DNA from: Kaistella antarctica
GTDB lineage: Bacteria; Bacteroidota; Bacteroidia; Flavobacteriales; Weeksellaceae
DNA: 64,000 nucleotides
Assembly: GCF_900109615.1 (NCBI RefSeq)
Contig: NZ_FOIX01000004.1
Span: 124,001-188,000 of the forward strand
Reading direction: 5' to 3'
Of this stretch, positions 53,568 through 62,241 are shown piece after piece. Within the stretch, counting starts at the first letter, position 1, and every line of letters starts with the position of its first letter. A program made the translations under genes and the position numbers. The notes below the pieces were generated by a model. It saw nothing but the letters and a program-made list of their open reading frames with translations. It was not told the origin of the DNA and ran no database searches.

Positions 53568-56225
53568 CTACAAGGCAAGCGCTTTCTGATAAGCATTCTC
53601 AACACCTTCTAAATTTTTTCCACCAGCGGTTGCAAAGCCAGGGTTTCCACCGCCGCCACCTTGAATTTCTCTGGCTAAATCTTTTACGATATTTCCAGCA
53701 TGGTATTTCGATTCTAAATCAGCTGAGACGCCAACAGTGATCATTGGTTTTGCATCTGCGTCAGAAATAATAACAATGACAGAGTTCTCAATCTCTTTCT
53801 TCAACTGAAAAACAATGTCTTTTACACTTCCGGCATCTAAGGAAACCTTCTTTACCAATAATTTCTTATCGTCTTTTTCTACAAAATCATTCGCCCAATT
53901 TGACGTCTCTGATTTTGCTTTTTCTCTTTTCAACGATTCTATTTCTGATTTCAAAGAAGTATTCTCTTCCATCAATTTCTCAACTGATTTTGTTAGATCT
54001 TTTGATTTTAATAAGGAAGAAATTTCTTTCAGCTGAGTTTCTAAATTTCTAAAATAAGTAGAAGACTGATCTCCTGAAATGGCTTCAATTCTACGTATTC
54101 CTGCAGCGGTTGAGCTTTCAGACTGAATTTTAAAATGACCGATTTCACCCGTGTTTTTCACGTGCGTTCCGCCGCACAATTCCTTGGAAGAACCAAACTG
54201 AATCATTCTTACTTTATCGCCATATTTCTCACCGAACAAAGCTAAGGCACCTTTTTCCATTGCTTCCGTGATGGGGATTTCTCTAAATTCTTGAAGGGCT
54301 ATATTTTCTTTGATTTTCGCATTTACTTTTTCCTCTACCACTTTCAATTGCTCTTCATCCATTTTAGAAAAATGAGAAAAGTCAAAACGCAAATAATCTG
54401 GACCAACAAAGGAACCTTTCTGCTCAACATGCGTTCCTAAAACTTCACGTAATGCTTCATGCAACAAATGCGTCACAGAGTGATTTGCTTGGGAATTGTT
54501 TCTTTCAGATTCGTTGACCTTCGCGTAAAAAACGGCTCCAGCATCTTTCGGCAATTCTTTAATTAAAGACACGATTAGATTATTTTCTTTTCTTGTTTCC
54601 AGAACTTCGATGATCTCAGAACAATCTGTAATTGAAGTAATACTTGGATTGGAAATATCAAAACCTTCCGCATAACTTGGAATTAAAATTCCCTTATCAC
54701 CAACTTGTCCACCACCTTCAGGATAAAAAGGCGATTTCGATAATACGATCTGATAAAATTCACCATCTTTATTTTCAACTTTTCGATAACGGGTAATAAA
54801 CGTTTCGGTTTCAGTGTGATCATAACCAACAAAGGTTTCCTCCTTTTCTTCTAAAACAACCCAGTCGTACACTTTCTGGGCGGAGGATTTTTTCGAACGT
54901 TGCTTTTGCTTGCTCATTTCTTCCTCAAAACCTTTTTCATCAACAGTTAAATTCTTTTCTTCAGCGATGATGCGGGATAAATCTGCAGGGAATCCATAAG
55001 TATCGTATAATTCGAAAACTGCGGTACCAGGAAGTGTTTTTTCGTTTTTAGACAGAGTTTCGTTAATAACCAAATCAATTCGTTTTAAACCAAGTTCGAT
55101 CGTTTTTAAGAAAGAAGTTTCTTCTTCTCTAATCACTTCTGTCACCAGTTTTTCCTGCTTAACTAGTTCTGGGAAAAAGTCTCCCATTTCGTTTTTTAAA
55201 ACGCCAACCAATTGGTAAAGGAAAGGTTCTTTCATATTTAAAAATCGGTAAGAATACGAAATCGCTCGTCGCAAAATCCTACGAATTACATAACCAGCTC
55301 CTCCATTTGAAGGCAATTGTCCATCGGCAATTGCAAACGAAACCGCACGAATGTGGTCTACCAAAACGCGAATCGCAATATCTTTTTCATCTTCTAGAAT
55401 TCCCGTATATTTTTTTCCTGAAACCTCCTCCACTTTAGCAATTAAAGGAGTGAAAACATCGGTATCATAATTAGAAGTTTTTCCTTGTAAAGCCATACAC
55501 AAACGCTCAAAACCCATTCCCGTGTCAACGTGTCGGGAAGGCAATTTTTCTAAGCTTCCATCTGCTTTTCTGTTGAACTCCATGAAAACTAAATTCCAAA
55601 CTTCCACCACTTGCGGATGATCATTGTTGACTAAATCTAAACCAGAAACAGCTGCTTTTTCGTCTGCAGTCCGCATATCAATATGTATTTCCGAACAAGG
55701 GCCACACGGGCCGCTCTCGCCCATTTCCCAGAAATTATCTTTTTTGTTTCCATTAATAATTCGGTCTTCAGAAATATGCGCTTTCCAAAAATTATAGGCG
55801 TCTTGATCACGATCTAAATCCTCTGAAGCATCGCCTTCGAAAATGGTTACGTAAAGATTTTCCTTTGGAATTTTGTAAACATCAGTCAATAATTCCCAAG
55901 CAAAATCAATTGCTTCCTTTTTAAAATAATCGCCAAAGGACCAGTTTCCAAGCATTTCAAACATCGTGTGATGATAGGTGTCGCGACCAACATCATCCAA
56001 ATCATTGTGTTTTCCAGATACTCGCAAACATTTCTGAGTGTCTGCGATTCTAACGTTGGACGGAACTTTGTAGCCCAAGAAATAATCCTTAAACTGCGTC
56101 ATTCCCGAATTAGAGAACATCAAGGTTGGATCGTCCTTTAAAACAATCGGTGCAGAAGGAACAATTTGGTGTCCTTTTTCTTTAAAATAATCAAGAAATT
56201 GTTGGCGGATCTGTTGTGAAGTCAT
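53568..56225 (-). CDS. alaS: Alanyl-tRNA synthetase
   Basis: 885 residues from ATG 56225, the family start (MTSQQIRQQFLDYF); an ATG eight codons upstream (56249) also exists. Class II motifs: FSNSGMTQFKDYFLG, TYHHTMFEMLGNWSFGDYFK, GAGYVIRRILRRA. The editing domain includes NHSVTHLLHEALREV and the ELCGGTH motif for zinc. C-terminal coiled coil and DHHA1 domain (GGGGGNPGFATAGG). It charges tRNA-Ala and clears mischarged Ser/Gly. Confidence 0.95.
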   Translation of the reverse strand: MTSQQIRQQFLDYFKEKGHQIVPSAPIVLKDDPTLMFSNSGMTQFKDYFLGYKVPSNVRIADTQKCLRVSGKHNDLDDVGRDTYHHTMFEMLGNWSFGDYFKKEAIDFAWELLTDVYKIPKENLYVTIFEGDASEDLDRDQDAYNFWKAHISEDRIINGNKKDNFWEMGESGPCGPCSEIHIDMRTADEKAAVSGLDLVNNDHPQVVEVWNLVFMEFNRKADGSLEKLPSRHVDTGMGFERLCMALQGKTSNYDTDVFTPLIAKVEEVSGKKYTGILEDEKDIAIRVLVDHIRAVSFAIADGQLPSNGGAGYVIRRILRRAISYSYRFLNMKEPFLYQLVGVLKNEMGDFFPELVKQEKLVTEVIREEETSFLKTIELGLKRIDLVINETLSKNEKTLPGTAVFELYDTYGFPADLSRIIAEEKNLTVDEKGFEEEMSKQKQRSKKSSAQKVYDWVVLEEKEETFVGYDHTETETFITRYRKVENKDGEFYQIVLSKSPFYPEGGGQVGDKGILIPSYAEGFDISNPSITSITDCSEIIEVLETRKENNLIVSLIKELPKDAGAVFYAKVNESERNNSQANHSVTHLLHEALREVLGTHVEQKGSFVGPDYLRFDFSHFSKMDEEQLKVVEEKVNAKIKENIALQEFREIPITEAMEKGALALFGEKYGDKVRMIQFGSSKELCGGTHVKNTGEIGHFKIQSESSTAAGIRRIEAISGDQSSTYFRNLETQLKEISSLLKSKDLTKSVEKLMEENTSLKSEIESLKREKAKSETSNWANDFVEKDDKKLLVKKVSLDAGSVKDIVFQLKKEIENSVIVIISDADAKPMITVGVSADLESKYHAGNIVKDLAREIQGGGGGNPGFATAGGKNLEGVENAYQKALAL

Positions 56226-56257
56226 AGTTGAAGTGGCTTTAGCTTGCATATAGTTGG

Positions 56258-56265
56258 CAAATTTA
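56258..56265 (-). promoter_or_regulatory. Bacteroidota -7 box TAAATTTG (alaS)
   Basis: Perfect TAnnTTTG on the minus strand. Predicted transcript start is about 56251-56253, almost at the ATG at 56249 and about 27 nt before the preferred ATG at 56225, which gives a short leader. Confidence 0.55.
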
Positions 56266-56497
56266 ATGATTTTTAATAGGACTCTCGAATAATGTTTTGG
56301 TGAATTGAAAAGTATTAACCTTTGAAGTTTTTCTGCTTTAAATTTTTAAAAACAAACCTTACTTGGAAAATACTCGTATATAAAATTGCTGGAATTAAGT
56401 TGCTCAATATTTAAATGATAATGATAGATAATTAGGTAAAGTAGCTTCCAATTTCAGCCTCATATTTGCATGTACCCTAAAATTAATTTAAAAAATA

Positions 56498-57169
56498 ATG
56501 AACAAAAAAATGAAAAATATTTTAACAGTCGTGGCATTAATATTTGGTGTTGCCGTTTTCGCTGCAACAACCTTTTCTTGCTCGAAAGCACAGGTAAAAC
56601 CTATTAAAGAAAATAATAAAACAGAAACGAATATGGAAGGAAAAAACATTAAAGAAATCTACTTCGCTGGTGGGTGCTTTTGGGGAACTGAGCATTTATT
56701 TCAACTGGTAAGAGGCGTGGTCGCTACTGAAGTTGGATACGCCAATGGAAAAATTAAAAATCCAACTTACGAACAAGTTGTAAGTCATACTACAGGTTTC
56801 GCAGAAGCAGTTAAAGTGCAGTATGATGCTGATGAAGTTAACTTGCCACTTTTGATTGAGTTATACTTTAAGTCAATTGATCCTACAACCTTAGATAGAC
56901 AAGGAAATGATGTTGGTGACAATTACAGAAGCGGAATTTATTCTACTGACGAGGCTACTGCGACAGTTGTAAAAACGGAAGTCGCTAAACTGGCTAAGAA
57001 TTACCAAAAACCTGTCGTGGTCGAAACGATTCCATTACAGAACTGGTACAAAGCTGAAGATTATCACCAAGATTACTTAGTAAATAATCCAGGTGGATAT
57101 TGCCACGTGCCGTTATCGGTATTTGAAGAAGCAAAGAATGCTAATCCACTTCCTACAGCGAAGAAATAA
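56498..57169 (+). CDS. msrA: Peptide methionine sulfoxide reductase MsrA, lipoprotein
   Basis: 223 residues. Signal peptide with lipobox Cys28 (ATTFSCSK), then the MsrA domain: AGGCFWGTEHLF with catalytic Cys60, GYANGKIKNPTYEQV, DPTTLDRQGNDVGDNYRSG, AEDYHQDYL. The C-terminal YCHVPL replaces the additional resolving Cys residues of some MsrA. It repairs Met-S-sulfoxide in the periplasm or at the outer membrane, unlike cytosolic MsrA. Start at 56498 or at the second ATG four codons later. Confidence 0.92.
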   Translation: MNKKMKNILTVVALIFGVAVFAATTFSCSKAQVKPIKENNKTETNMEGKNIKEIYFAGGCFWGTEHLFQLVRGVVATEVGYANGKIKNPTYEQVVSHTTGFAEAVKVQYDADEVNLPLLIELYFKSIDPTTLDRQGNDVGDNYRSGIYSTDEATATVVKTEVAKLAKNYQKPVVVETIPLQNWYKAEDYHQDYLVNNPGGYCHVPLSVFEEAKNANPLPTAKK

Positions 57170-57173
57170 GAGA

Positions 57174-57203
57174 AAAGGTTGTCGAAAGGCAACCTTTTTT
57201 TAT
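57174..57203 (+). terminator. Rho-independent terminator of msrA
   Basis: 9-bp stem AAAAGGTTG / CAACCTTTT with an 8-base loop and T-run. It lies immediately downstream of msrA. Confidence 0.88.
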
Positions 57204-57207
57204 GAAA

Positions 57208-57238
57208 AAATCCGTCTCAAAGAATGAGACGGATTTTA
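57208..57238. terminator. Second hairpin, terminator of the YceI gene
   Basis: 13-bp perfect stem AAAATCCGTCTCA / TGAGACGGATTTT, 5-base loop. T-runs in both directions; it is 22 bp downstream of the YceI stop on the minus strand. Confidence 0.85.
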
Positions 57239-57259
57239 GTTTTAAACTTTGTTAAAGTT

Positions 57260-57919
57260 TTATTTCTTTTCCATGGCTTTAATTAAAATCTGAAGATTCA
57301 CTTCATCTTTAACTACTCCATTCGCAAGTGGCATTTGAAATTTCACTCCGAAATCTTCTCTCATAATATCTTTAGGCTCTGTCGCAATACTTGCTTCTCC
57401 ATCTTTTATAGACACATTCGCCTGAAATTGGATTGGCTTTGTAATTCCTTTGATGGTTAAGTTTCCGTCAAGTAAGGTGTTGTAATCGCCCGATTCAGTT
57501 GGTGATACTTTGGTAATCTCGAAAGATGCTGTCGGAAATTTATCAGCTTCGAAGAAATCGCCGCTTTTCAAATGACCGTTAAGTTTTCCTAATTGTTCTG
57601 CATCATCTTTTAAATCAACAGAAGTCAAAGAGTTCATGTCGGCCACGAATTTTCCGCTTTCTAAAACTCCGTCTTTCACTGTTAAATCTCCACTTTCGAA
57701 CTTAATCGTGCCGAAATGACTTGATTGTTCAGTTTTTACCACTTTATATCCTTTCCATTCGATTCTACTATTTAAAGTATCCAACTCGTAAGTTGCGCCT
57801 TCATTAGTTGTAGAAACTTCAGTTACTTCACTGGTAAGTGGCTTGTCTTTACCACATGATACTAAAACCATTGCTGAAAATAAACCTAAAAACACCGAAT
57901 TTGTAATTGTTTTGATCAT
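57260..57919 (-). CDS. YceI-family lipoprotein
   Basis: 219 residues. Lipobox Cys22 (MVLVSCGKD). YceI-like lipocalin-type domain from about 45 to 217: YELDTLNSRIEWKGYKVV, HFGTIKFESGDLTV, KLNGHLKSGDFFEADKFPTA, NLTIKGITKPIQFQ and the terminal VNLQILIKA. YceI proteins form a beta-barrel that binds long isoprenoid or amide ligands in the periplasm. Single gene divergent from the ABC ATPase gene. Confidence 0.88.
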   Translation of the reverse strand: MIKTITNSVFLGLFSAMVLVSCGKDKPLTSEVTEVSTTNEGATYELDTLNSRIEWKGYKVVKTEQSSHFGTIKFESGDLTVKDGVLESGKFVADMNSLTSVDLKDDAEQLGKLNGHLKSGDFFEADKFPTASFEITKVSPTESGDYNTLLDGNLTIKGITKPIQFQANVSIKDGEASIATEPKDIMREDFGVKFQMPLANGVVKDEVNLQILIKAMEKK

Positions 57920-57985
57920 TAAATATCTCTTTATTAATTGTTTCTGCTAAAATAACAAAAATATCCTTAGTATAACTAAATATGT

Positions 57986-57993
57986 TATTTTTG
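57986..57993 (+). promoter_or_regulatory. Bacteroidota -7 box TATTTTTG, near-leaderless
   Basis: Perfect TAnnTTTG only 4 bases before the ATG at 57998, so the transcript should start at or next to the start codon. Confidence 0.5.
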
Positions 57994-57997
57994 CAAT

Positions 57998-58930
57998 ATG
58001 CTATTAGAAATCAAAAATCTATTTTTTTCTCATCGGTCTGACCAAAAGCTTTTCCAAAATTTTAATTTAAAAGTTGAAGAAGGAAAAATCATAGCGTTGG
58101 CAGGCGAAAGTGGCTGCGGCAAATCCACGCTCTTAAACTTAATTTATGGGTTATTGGATTGGGACAACGGTGAAATTATTTTTGATGGAAAACCAATTTT
58201 AGGTCCGAAACAAAATTTGGTTCCAGGCGAAGAAAATATGAAACTGGTGGCCCAAAATTATGATCTGATGCCCTATTCCACTGTCGCAGATAACGTAGGA
58301 AAGTTTATTTCTAATATTAATTTAGACGAGAAAAAAGAAAAAGTTCAGGAACTTCTAAAAGTGGTTGGACTAGAAGAATTCGAGTATACTTTACCAAAAT
58401 ATTTAAGCGGCGGACAAATGCAGCGCGTCGCCATCGCCAGATCACTTTCGGTAATGCCGAAACTTTTACTACTGGATGAACCTTTTAGCAATATTGACTT
58501 TTCCAGAAAAATAGAATTGCGGGAACGCCTGTTCAATTACGTTCGTGAAAAGAATATATCACTCATCATCTCTACGCATGAAATTCAAGAAGTGATGCCG
58601 TGGCTGGATCAGATTATCGTACTACAGGAAGGCCGATTAATTCAAAATGATAATGCGGAAGAAACGTTTAACAATCCGTACAACCAATATGTAGCTGCTT
58701 TGTTTGGTGAAGTAAATGTTTTTACGGACGAAGAAAAATCAAATAACAATCTGTCGAAAAATTTTTGGTATCCGCATGAGATCAAAATTTCGACTGAAGG
58801 AAAAGAAGTGGAAGTTTTAGAAAGTCGCTTCGCTGGCAGTTATTATTGGAATAAAATTTCTCTTCAGGGCAAAAACCTGATTATTTATACACCTGAAAAA
58901 ATACAAGGGAACTTAAAAATCGATATTTAA
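57998..58930 (+). CDS. ABC transporter ATP-binding protein with C-terminal extension
   Basis: 310 residues. Walker A GESGCGKST (36-44), Q-loop KLVAQNYDLMP, signature YLSGGQMQRVAIARSLS, Walker B LLLLDEPFSN, His-loop STHEIQEV. The last approximately 75 residues (from NVFTDEEKSN) form an extra domain resembling the regulatory tail of importer ATPases of the CysA/PotA type (TOBE-like strands such as VEVLESRFAGSYYW). No permease or binding-protein gene is nearby on either side, so it is an orphan ATPase; its partner is unknown. Confidence 0.85.
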   Translation: MLLEIKNLFFSHRSDQKLFQNFNLKVEEGKIIALAGESGCGKSTLLNLIYGLLDWDNGEIIFDGKPILGPKQNLVPGEENMKLVAQNYDLMPYSTVADNVGKFISNINLDEKKEKVQELLKVVGLEEFEYTLPKYLSGGQMQRVAIARSLSVMPKLLLLDEPFSNIDFSRKIELRERLFNYVREKNISLIISTHEIQEVMPWLDQIIVLQEGRLIQNDNAEETFNNPYNQYVAALFGEVNVFTDEEKSNNNLSKNFWYPHEIKISTEGKEVEVLESRFAGSYYWNKISLQGKNLIIYTPEKIQGNLKIDI

Positions 58931-58957
58931 ATAAGGAATAATCAAGATAATTCTAAA

Positions 58958-58996
58958 ACAAATGACACGCAAAATAGGTGTCATTTGTAGTTTTTA
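58958..58996. terminator. Rho-independent terminator
   Basis: 11-bp stem ACAAATGACAC / GTGTCATTTGT with a 9-base loop and T-run, 28 bp after the ABC ATPase gene; it may also end the PhnA-like gene on the minus strand. Confidence 0.85.
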
Positions 58997-59013
58997 TGGG
59001 TGCTATTTCCAAA

Positions 59014-59346
59014 TTAAGCTTTCTTGACGAATTCAGATTTCAAAGCCATCGACCCAAAACCATCAATTTTACAATCAATATTATGATCGCTATCTGGGCG
59101 TAATCGGATGTTCTTAACTTTCGTTCCAGCTTTCACTGGTTTTGGAGCACCTTTTACGGGTAAATCTTTAATCACAACCACTGTATCTCCATTTTGTAAC
59201 TCATGACCGTGCGCATCTAAAATTTTATCTTCATCGGCTGTTTCACCTGGCGTCCATTCATTGAAACATTGAGAACAAACCATTTTACCATCTTGCTCGT
59301 AAGTGAATTCCGATTCGCATTTCGGACAAACTATTGTATCGCTCAT
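59014..59346 (-). CDS. PhnA/YjdM-family zinc-ribbon protein
   Basis: 110 residues. An N-terminal zinc ribbon ([19 protein letters not shown]; four Cys) and a C-terminal PhnA-type domain ([37 protein letters not shown]). Once annotated as alkylphosphonate utilisation; the E. coli homologue is not required for that, so the function is open. No phn genes nearby. Single gene, likely conserved. Confidence 0.9.
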   Translation of the reverse strand: MSDTIVCPKCESEFTYEQDGKMVCSQCFNEWTPGETADEDKILDAHGHELQNGDTVVVIKDLPVKGAPKPVKAGTKVKNIRLRPDSDHNIDCKIDGFGSMALKSEFVKKA

Positions 59347-59496
59347 AATTATAATTTTTACAAAGATATTATTAAATAGAAGAGATTACAAGTTTGGGGA
59401 AAACGGATCAATTTCATCATAAGTTAAATCTTATTTTTATTTCAGATACCGCTCAAATCCTGTAGACCGTGACCTTCAACCCTCATTCTAAATCAT

Positions 59497-59504
59497 TATA
59501 TTTG
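59497..59504 (+). promoter_or_regulatory. Bacteroidota -7 box TATATTTG, near-leaderless
   Basis: Perfect TAnnTTTG four bases before the ATG at 59509. Same arrangement as 57986-57993, suggesting a transcript with almost no 5' leader. Confidence 0.5.
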
Positions 59505-59508
59505 TAAC

Positions 59509-60147
59509 ATGGATTTACAATACATCGTTCGCGAACCTGAAAACATTACCTCAAAAACTTCTTTACTAATTTTGCTACACGGTTACGGCAGCAATGAACA
59601 GGATTTATTTTCTTTCGCGCCGACTTTGCCAGAAGATTGGTTGATTGTAAGTTTCCGAGCACCGTTTAACACTGATTATGAAGGCTATTCCTGGTATGAC
59701 ATTGATTTAATGGATGAAGAAAATCGAATTGATGTTCCACAAGCCAAAGAATCCCAAGAAGCAATTTTAGAAAGTATTTTGAAAATAACGAATCAATACG
59801 GTTTAACTGATAATCAAACCCATTTATGCGGTTTTTCGCAAGGTGGAATTTTAAGTTACGCTTTGGCTTTAAACAATCCCGATTTATTTACTAAAATTGC
59901 CTGCATGAGTTGTTACGCTGAAGAAAAGCTCTTAACAAACATGGTCAAAGATAAAAAGAAAATCGAAAAGTTGCGGTTCTTTATTTCTCATGGAACAGAC
60001 GACGCTATTATTCCTTTAGATTGGGGTCGCAAAGCAGCGGATCTTTTATATGAAATGGGAGCATTCTTTTCCTTCCGCGAATATATGAGCGGACACGGCG
60101 TCAATCAGAAAAATTATATGGACTTAATGGATTTTTTCAAGAAATAA
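59509..60147 (+). CDS. Carboxylesterase/phospholipase-type alpha/beta hydrolase
   Basis: 212 residues, no signal peptide. Oxyanion loop LLHGYGSNEQDLF, nucleophile Ser110 in CGFSQGG, acid Asp164/165 (HGTDDAIIP), His196 in SGHGVNQ. Typical of YpfH/carboxylesterase II proteins that hydrolyse short acyl esters or lysophospholipids. It precedes the T9SS esterase gene by 43 bp on the same strand, a possible two-gene unit of esterases. Confidence 0.88.
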   Translation: MDLQYIVREPENITSKTSLLILLHGYGSNEQDLFSFAPTLPEDWLIVSFRAPFNTDYEGYSWYDIDLMDEENRIDVPQAKESQEAILESILKITNQYGLTDNQTHLCGFSQGGILSYALALNNPDLFTKIACMSCYAEEKLLTNMVKDKKKIEKLRFFISHGTDDAIIPLDWGRKAADLLYEMGAFFSFREYMSGHGVNQKNYMDLMDFFKK

Positions 60148-60190
60148 AATTCGGTTTTAAAATAAACTCACTAATATAAAATAAAATTTA

Positions 60191-61555
60191 ATGAAAAAAG
60201 CTTTCCTTTTATTGGTCTTAATTTCAGCATACACTTTTGCTCAAATCACGCTTAAGATCACTTCCCTACCTGCAAATACGCCGGCGGCGTCAACGATTTA
60301 TGTGGCTGGAAATTTTAACGGCTGGAATCCTGGTTCTACCGCAATGGTTGCTGATGGCTTGGGGAATTATTTCTACACTATTCCTGAAGGCACAGGAGTT
60401 TTGGAATATAAATTCACCCGTGGAGCTTGGTCTTCTGTAGAAGCCAACGCTACAGGAAGTGATATCCAAAATCGAACAGCAAATTTCACTGGAGCTGCTC
60501 AAAATTTAAGTCTAACAGTTCAGTCCTGGAAAGGTTTAGGCGGAGCAGGAAATCCAAGTACGGCGGCATCTAACGTTCATATTTTAAGCAATAATTTTGC
60601 GATTCCACAATTGAATCGCAATAGAAAAATCTGGATTTATTTGCCGCCAGATTATGAAACAAGTACAAAAACCTATCCCGTAATCTATATGCAGGACGGC
60701 CAAAATTTATTCGACAACGTCACATCGTTTTCAGGAGAATGGCAAGTTGATGAAACCTTAAATGCACTTTTCGCACAAGGAGATTACGGCGCGATTGTAA
60801 TCGGAATTGATAATGGCGGCGGAAGCAGAATCGATGAATACACACCTTGGAATAATCCGCAATATGGTGGTGGCGAAGGAGATTTGTATATGCATTTTGT
60901 GGCAGAAACATTGAAGCCATATGTGGATTCAAATTATAGAACCAGACCTGGCAAAGAATATAATGCTTTAATCGGAAGTTCTTTAGGAGCCTTAATCTCG
61001 AATTATGGCGGTGTAAAATACAGTCAGACTTTTTCAAAAATCGGGTCTTTCAGTCCAGCATACTGGATTGTGAATAATCAATTTAATAATTACATCACCA
61101 ATTCAACAGCAGATTTATCAGGGACGAGAATTTATTTTGTGGCTGGATCTGGCGAAAGCTCCACCGTTGTTAATGACATTCAAACGGTAAAAAATAATTT
61201 ACAAACCAAAGGACTAACTGCTACAAACACTTTGGTAAAAATTGATTCTTACGGTCAACATAATGAAAATTACTGGAAAGGTGAATTCAGCGCGGCTTAT
61301 CAATGGCTGTTTCAAACGACGCCATTAAAAACTCTGAACGTTTCGAAAAAAAAAATAAATGTTGGTTTCGAAAAAAATCAGCTTCACATTAATGGTTTAA
61401 CAAAAAATTCTTCGGCAACTGTTTACGATCTTTCCGGAAAAATGATTGAAAAACTGGAATTAAAAAACGGGTCGAATCAAGTGACAAATCCCTTAATTAA
61501 AGGACCTTATATTCTTCAGATGGAAAATGAATCAGTACGATTTATGGCTAAATAA
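60191..61555 (+). CDS. Secreted esterase with N-terminal CBM48-like domain and T9SS sorting domain
   Basis: 454 residues. Signal peptide ending YTFAQ (18). Residues about 20-100 resemble a glycogen-binding/CBM48 domain (IYVAGNFNGWNPGS, YTIPEGTGVLEYKF). Residues about 125-375 are an enterochelin-esterase/feruloyl-esterase-like domain: KIWIYLPPDYETS, VIYMQDGQNLFD, nucleophile in IGSSLGALIS (Ser near 264), QHNENYW with His near 355. The C-terminal 70 residues (SATVYDLSGKMIEKLEL, ending GPYILQMENESVRF) are a T9SS type-A sorting domain. It is therefore exported by the T9SS to the surface and likely cleaves ester bonds on polysaccharides. Confidence 0.88.
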   Translation: MKKAFLLLVLISAYTFAQITLKITSLPANTPAASTIYVAGNFNGWNPGSTAMVADGLGNYFYTIPEGTGVLEYKFTRGAWSSVEANATGSDIQNRTANFTGAAQNLSLTVQSWKGLGGAGNPSTAASNVHILSNNFAIPQLNRNRKIWIYLPPDYETSTKTYPVIYMQDGQNLFDNVTSFSGEWQVDETLNALFAQGDYGAIVIGIDNGGGSRIDEYTPWNNPQYGGGEGDLYMHFVAETLKPYVDSNYRTRPGKEYNALIGSSLGALISNYGGVKYSQTFSKIGSFSPAYWIVNNQFNNYITNSTADLSGTRIYFVAGSGESSTVVNDIQTVKNNLQTKGLTATNTLVKIDSYGQHNENYWKGEFSAAYQWLFQTTPLKTLNVSKKKINVGFEKNQLHINGLTKNSSATVYDLSGKMIEKLELKNGSNQVTNPLIKGPYILQMENESVRFMAK

Positions 61556-61575
61556 TTCCAAAAAAAAATTGTTAT

Positions 61576-61615
61576 AAATAACGAAGTTGATTGTTTCAGC
61601 TTCGTTATTTTGTTT
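61576..61615 (+). terminator. Rho-independent terminator
   Basis: 11-bp stem AAATAACGAAG / CTTCGTTATTT with a 13-base loop followed by T-rich sequence, 21 bp after the T9SS esterase gene. Confidence 0.85.
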
Positions 61616-61629
61616 TAACAGACAGTTTC

Positions 61630-62085
61630 TTAAGGTTCAATGACCGTAGAATTCTTCACTTCTTTAATCATAAATGAACTTTGAGTACTGGCAATATGTT
61701 GCAGATTAGTTAGTTTGCTCACCATAAACTCGCGGTATTCCTCAATATCTCGCACACAAATTTTCAGAATATAATCGTAATCACCAGAAACGTGAAAGCA
61801 TTCTAATACTTCGGAAAACTGGGTAATTTCTTTTTCGAACTGCGAAATGTATTCCTTTTTGTGTTGCACCAATTTCACGTGACACAAAACAATGAAACTC
61901 TTCTGCAGTTTCGTCTTATCAACCAAAGCGACATATTTATTAATGATATGTTGACGCTCTAATTTTTTAATCCGTTCAAAAACTGCTGTCACTGATAAAT
62001 CCAATTCAGAGGCCAATTGTTTGGTGGTTTTCTTGGAATCATTCTGGAGTAAAATCAAGAGTTTCTTATCTTTTAAATCTAACAT
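61630..62085 (-). CDS. Lrp/AsnC-family transcriptional regulator
   Basis: 151 residues. N-terminal winged HTH (DSKKTTKQLASELDLSVTA and VFERIKKLERQHII) and a C-terminal RAM/AsnC effector domain (YISQFEKEITQFSEVLECFH, VSGDYDYILKICVRDIEEY). Divergent from the methionine gamma-lyase-type gene with a palindromic operator between them, the layout of mdeR-mdeA in Pseudomonas. Probably controls that enzyme in response to an amino acid such as methionine or leucine. Confidence 0.88.
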   Translation of the reverse strand: MLDLKDKKLLILLQNDSKKTTKQLASELDLSVTAVFERIKKLERQHIINKYVALVDKTKLQKSFIVLCHVKLVQHKKEYISQFEKEITQFSEVLECFHVSGDYDYILKICVRDIEEYREFMVSKLTNLQHIASTQSSFMIKEVKNSTVIEP

Positions 62086-62158
62086 AAGGTGAAATATTTT
62101 CGGTTATATTTTAAATATTGAGTAAATATAAATCTTAAATCTAACTATTATTAAAAAA

Positions 62159-62175
62159 TTAGATTTAAAATCTAA
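62159..62175. promoter_or_regulatory. Palindromic operator TTAGATTTAAAATCTAA
   Basis: Perfect 8-bp inverted repeat around one central A, between divergent lrp-like and methionine gamma-lyase-like genes. A related half-site TAAATCT lies at 62136-62142 (AATCTTAAATCTAACT). Lrp/AsnC regulators bind such AT-rich palindromes of 13-17 bp. Confidence 0.65.
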
Positions 62176-62241
62176 ACTTTCCAATAAATATTGTATTTAA
62201 GTTTAAAAACCCTGACTTTTATCAAAACAAATCATACCCTT

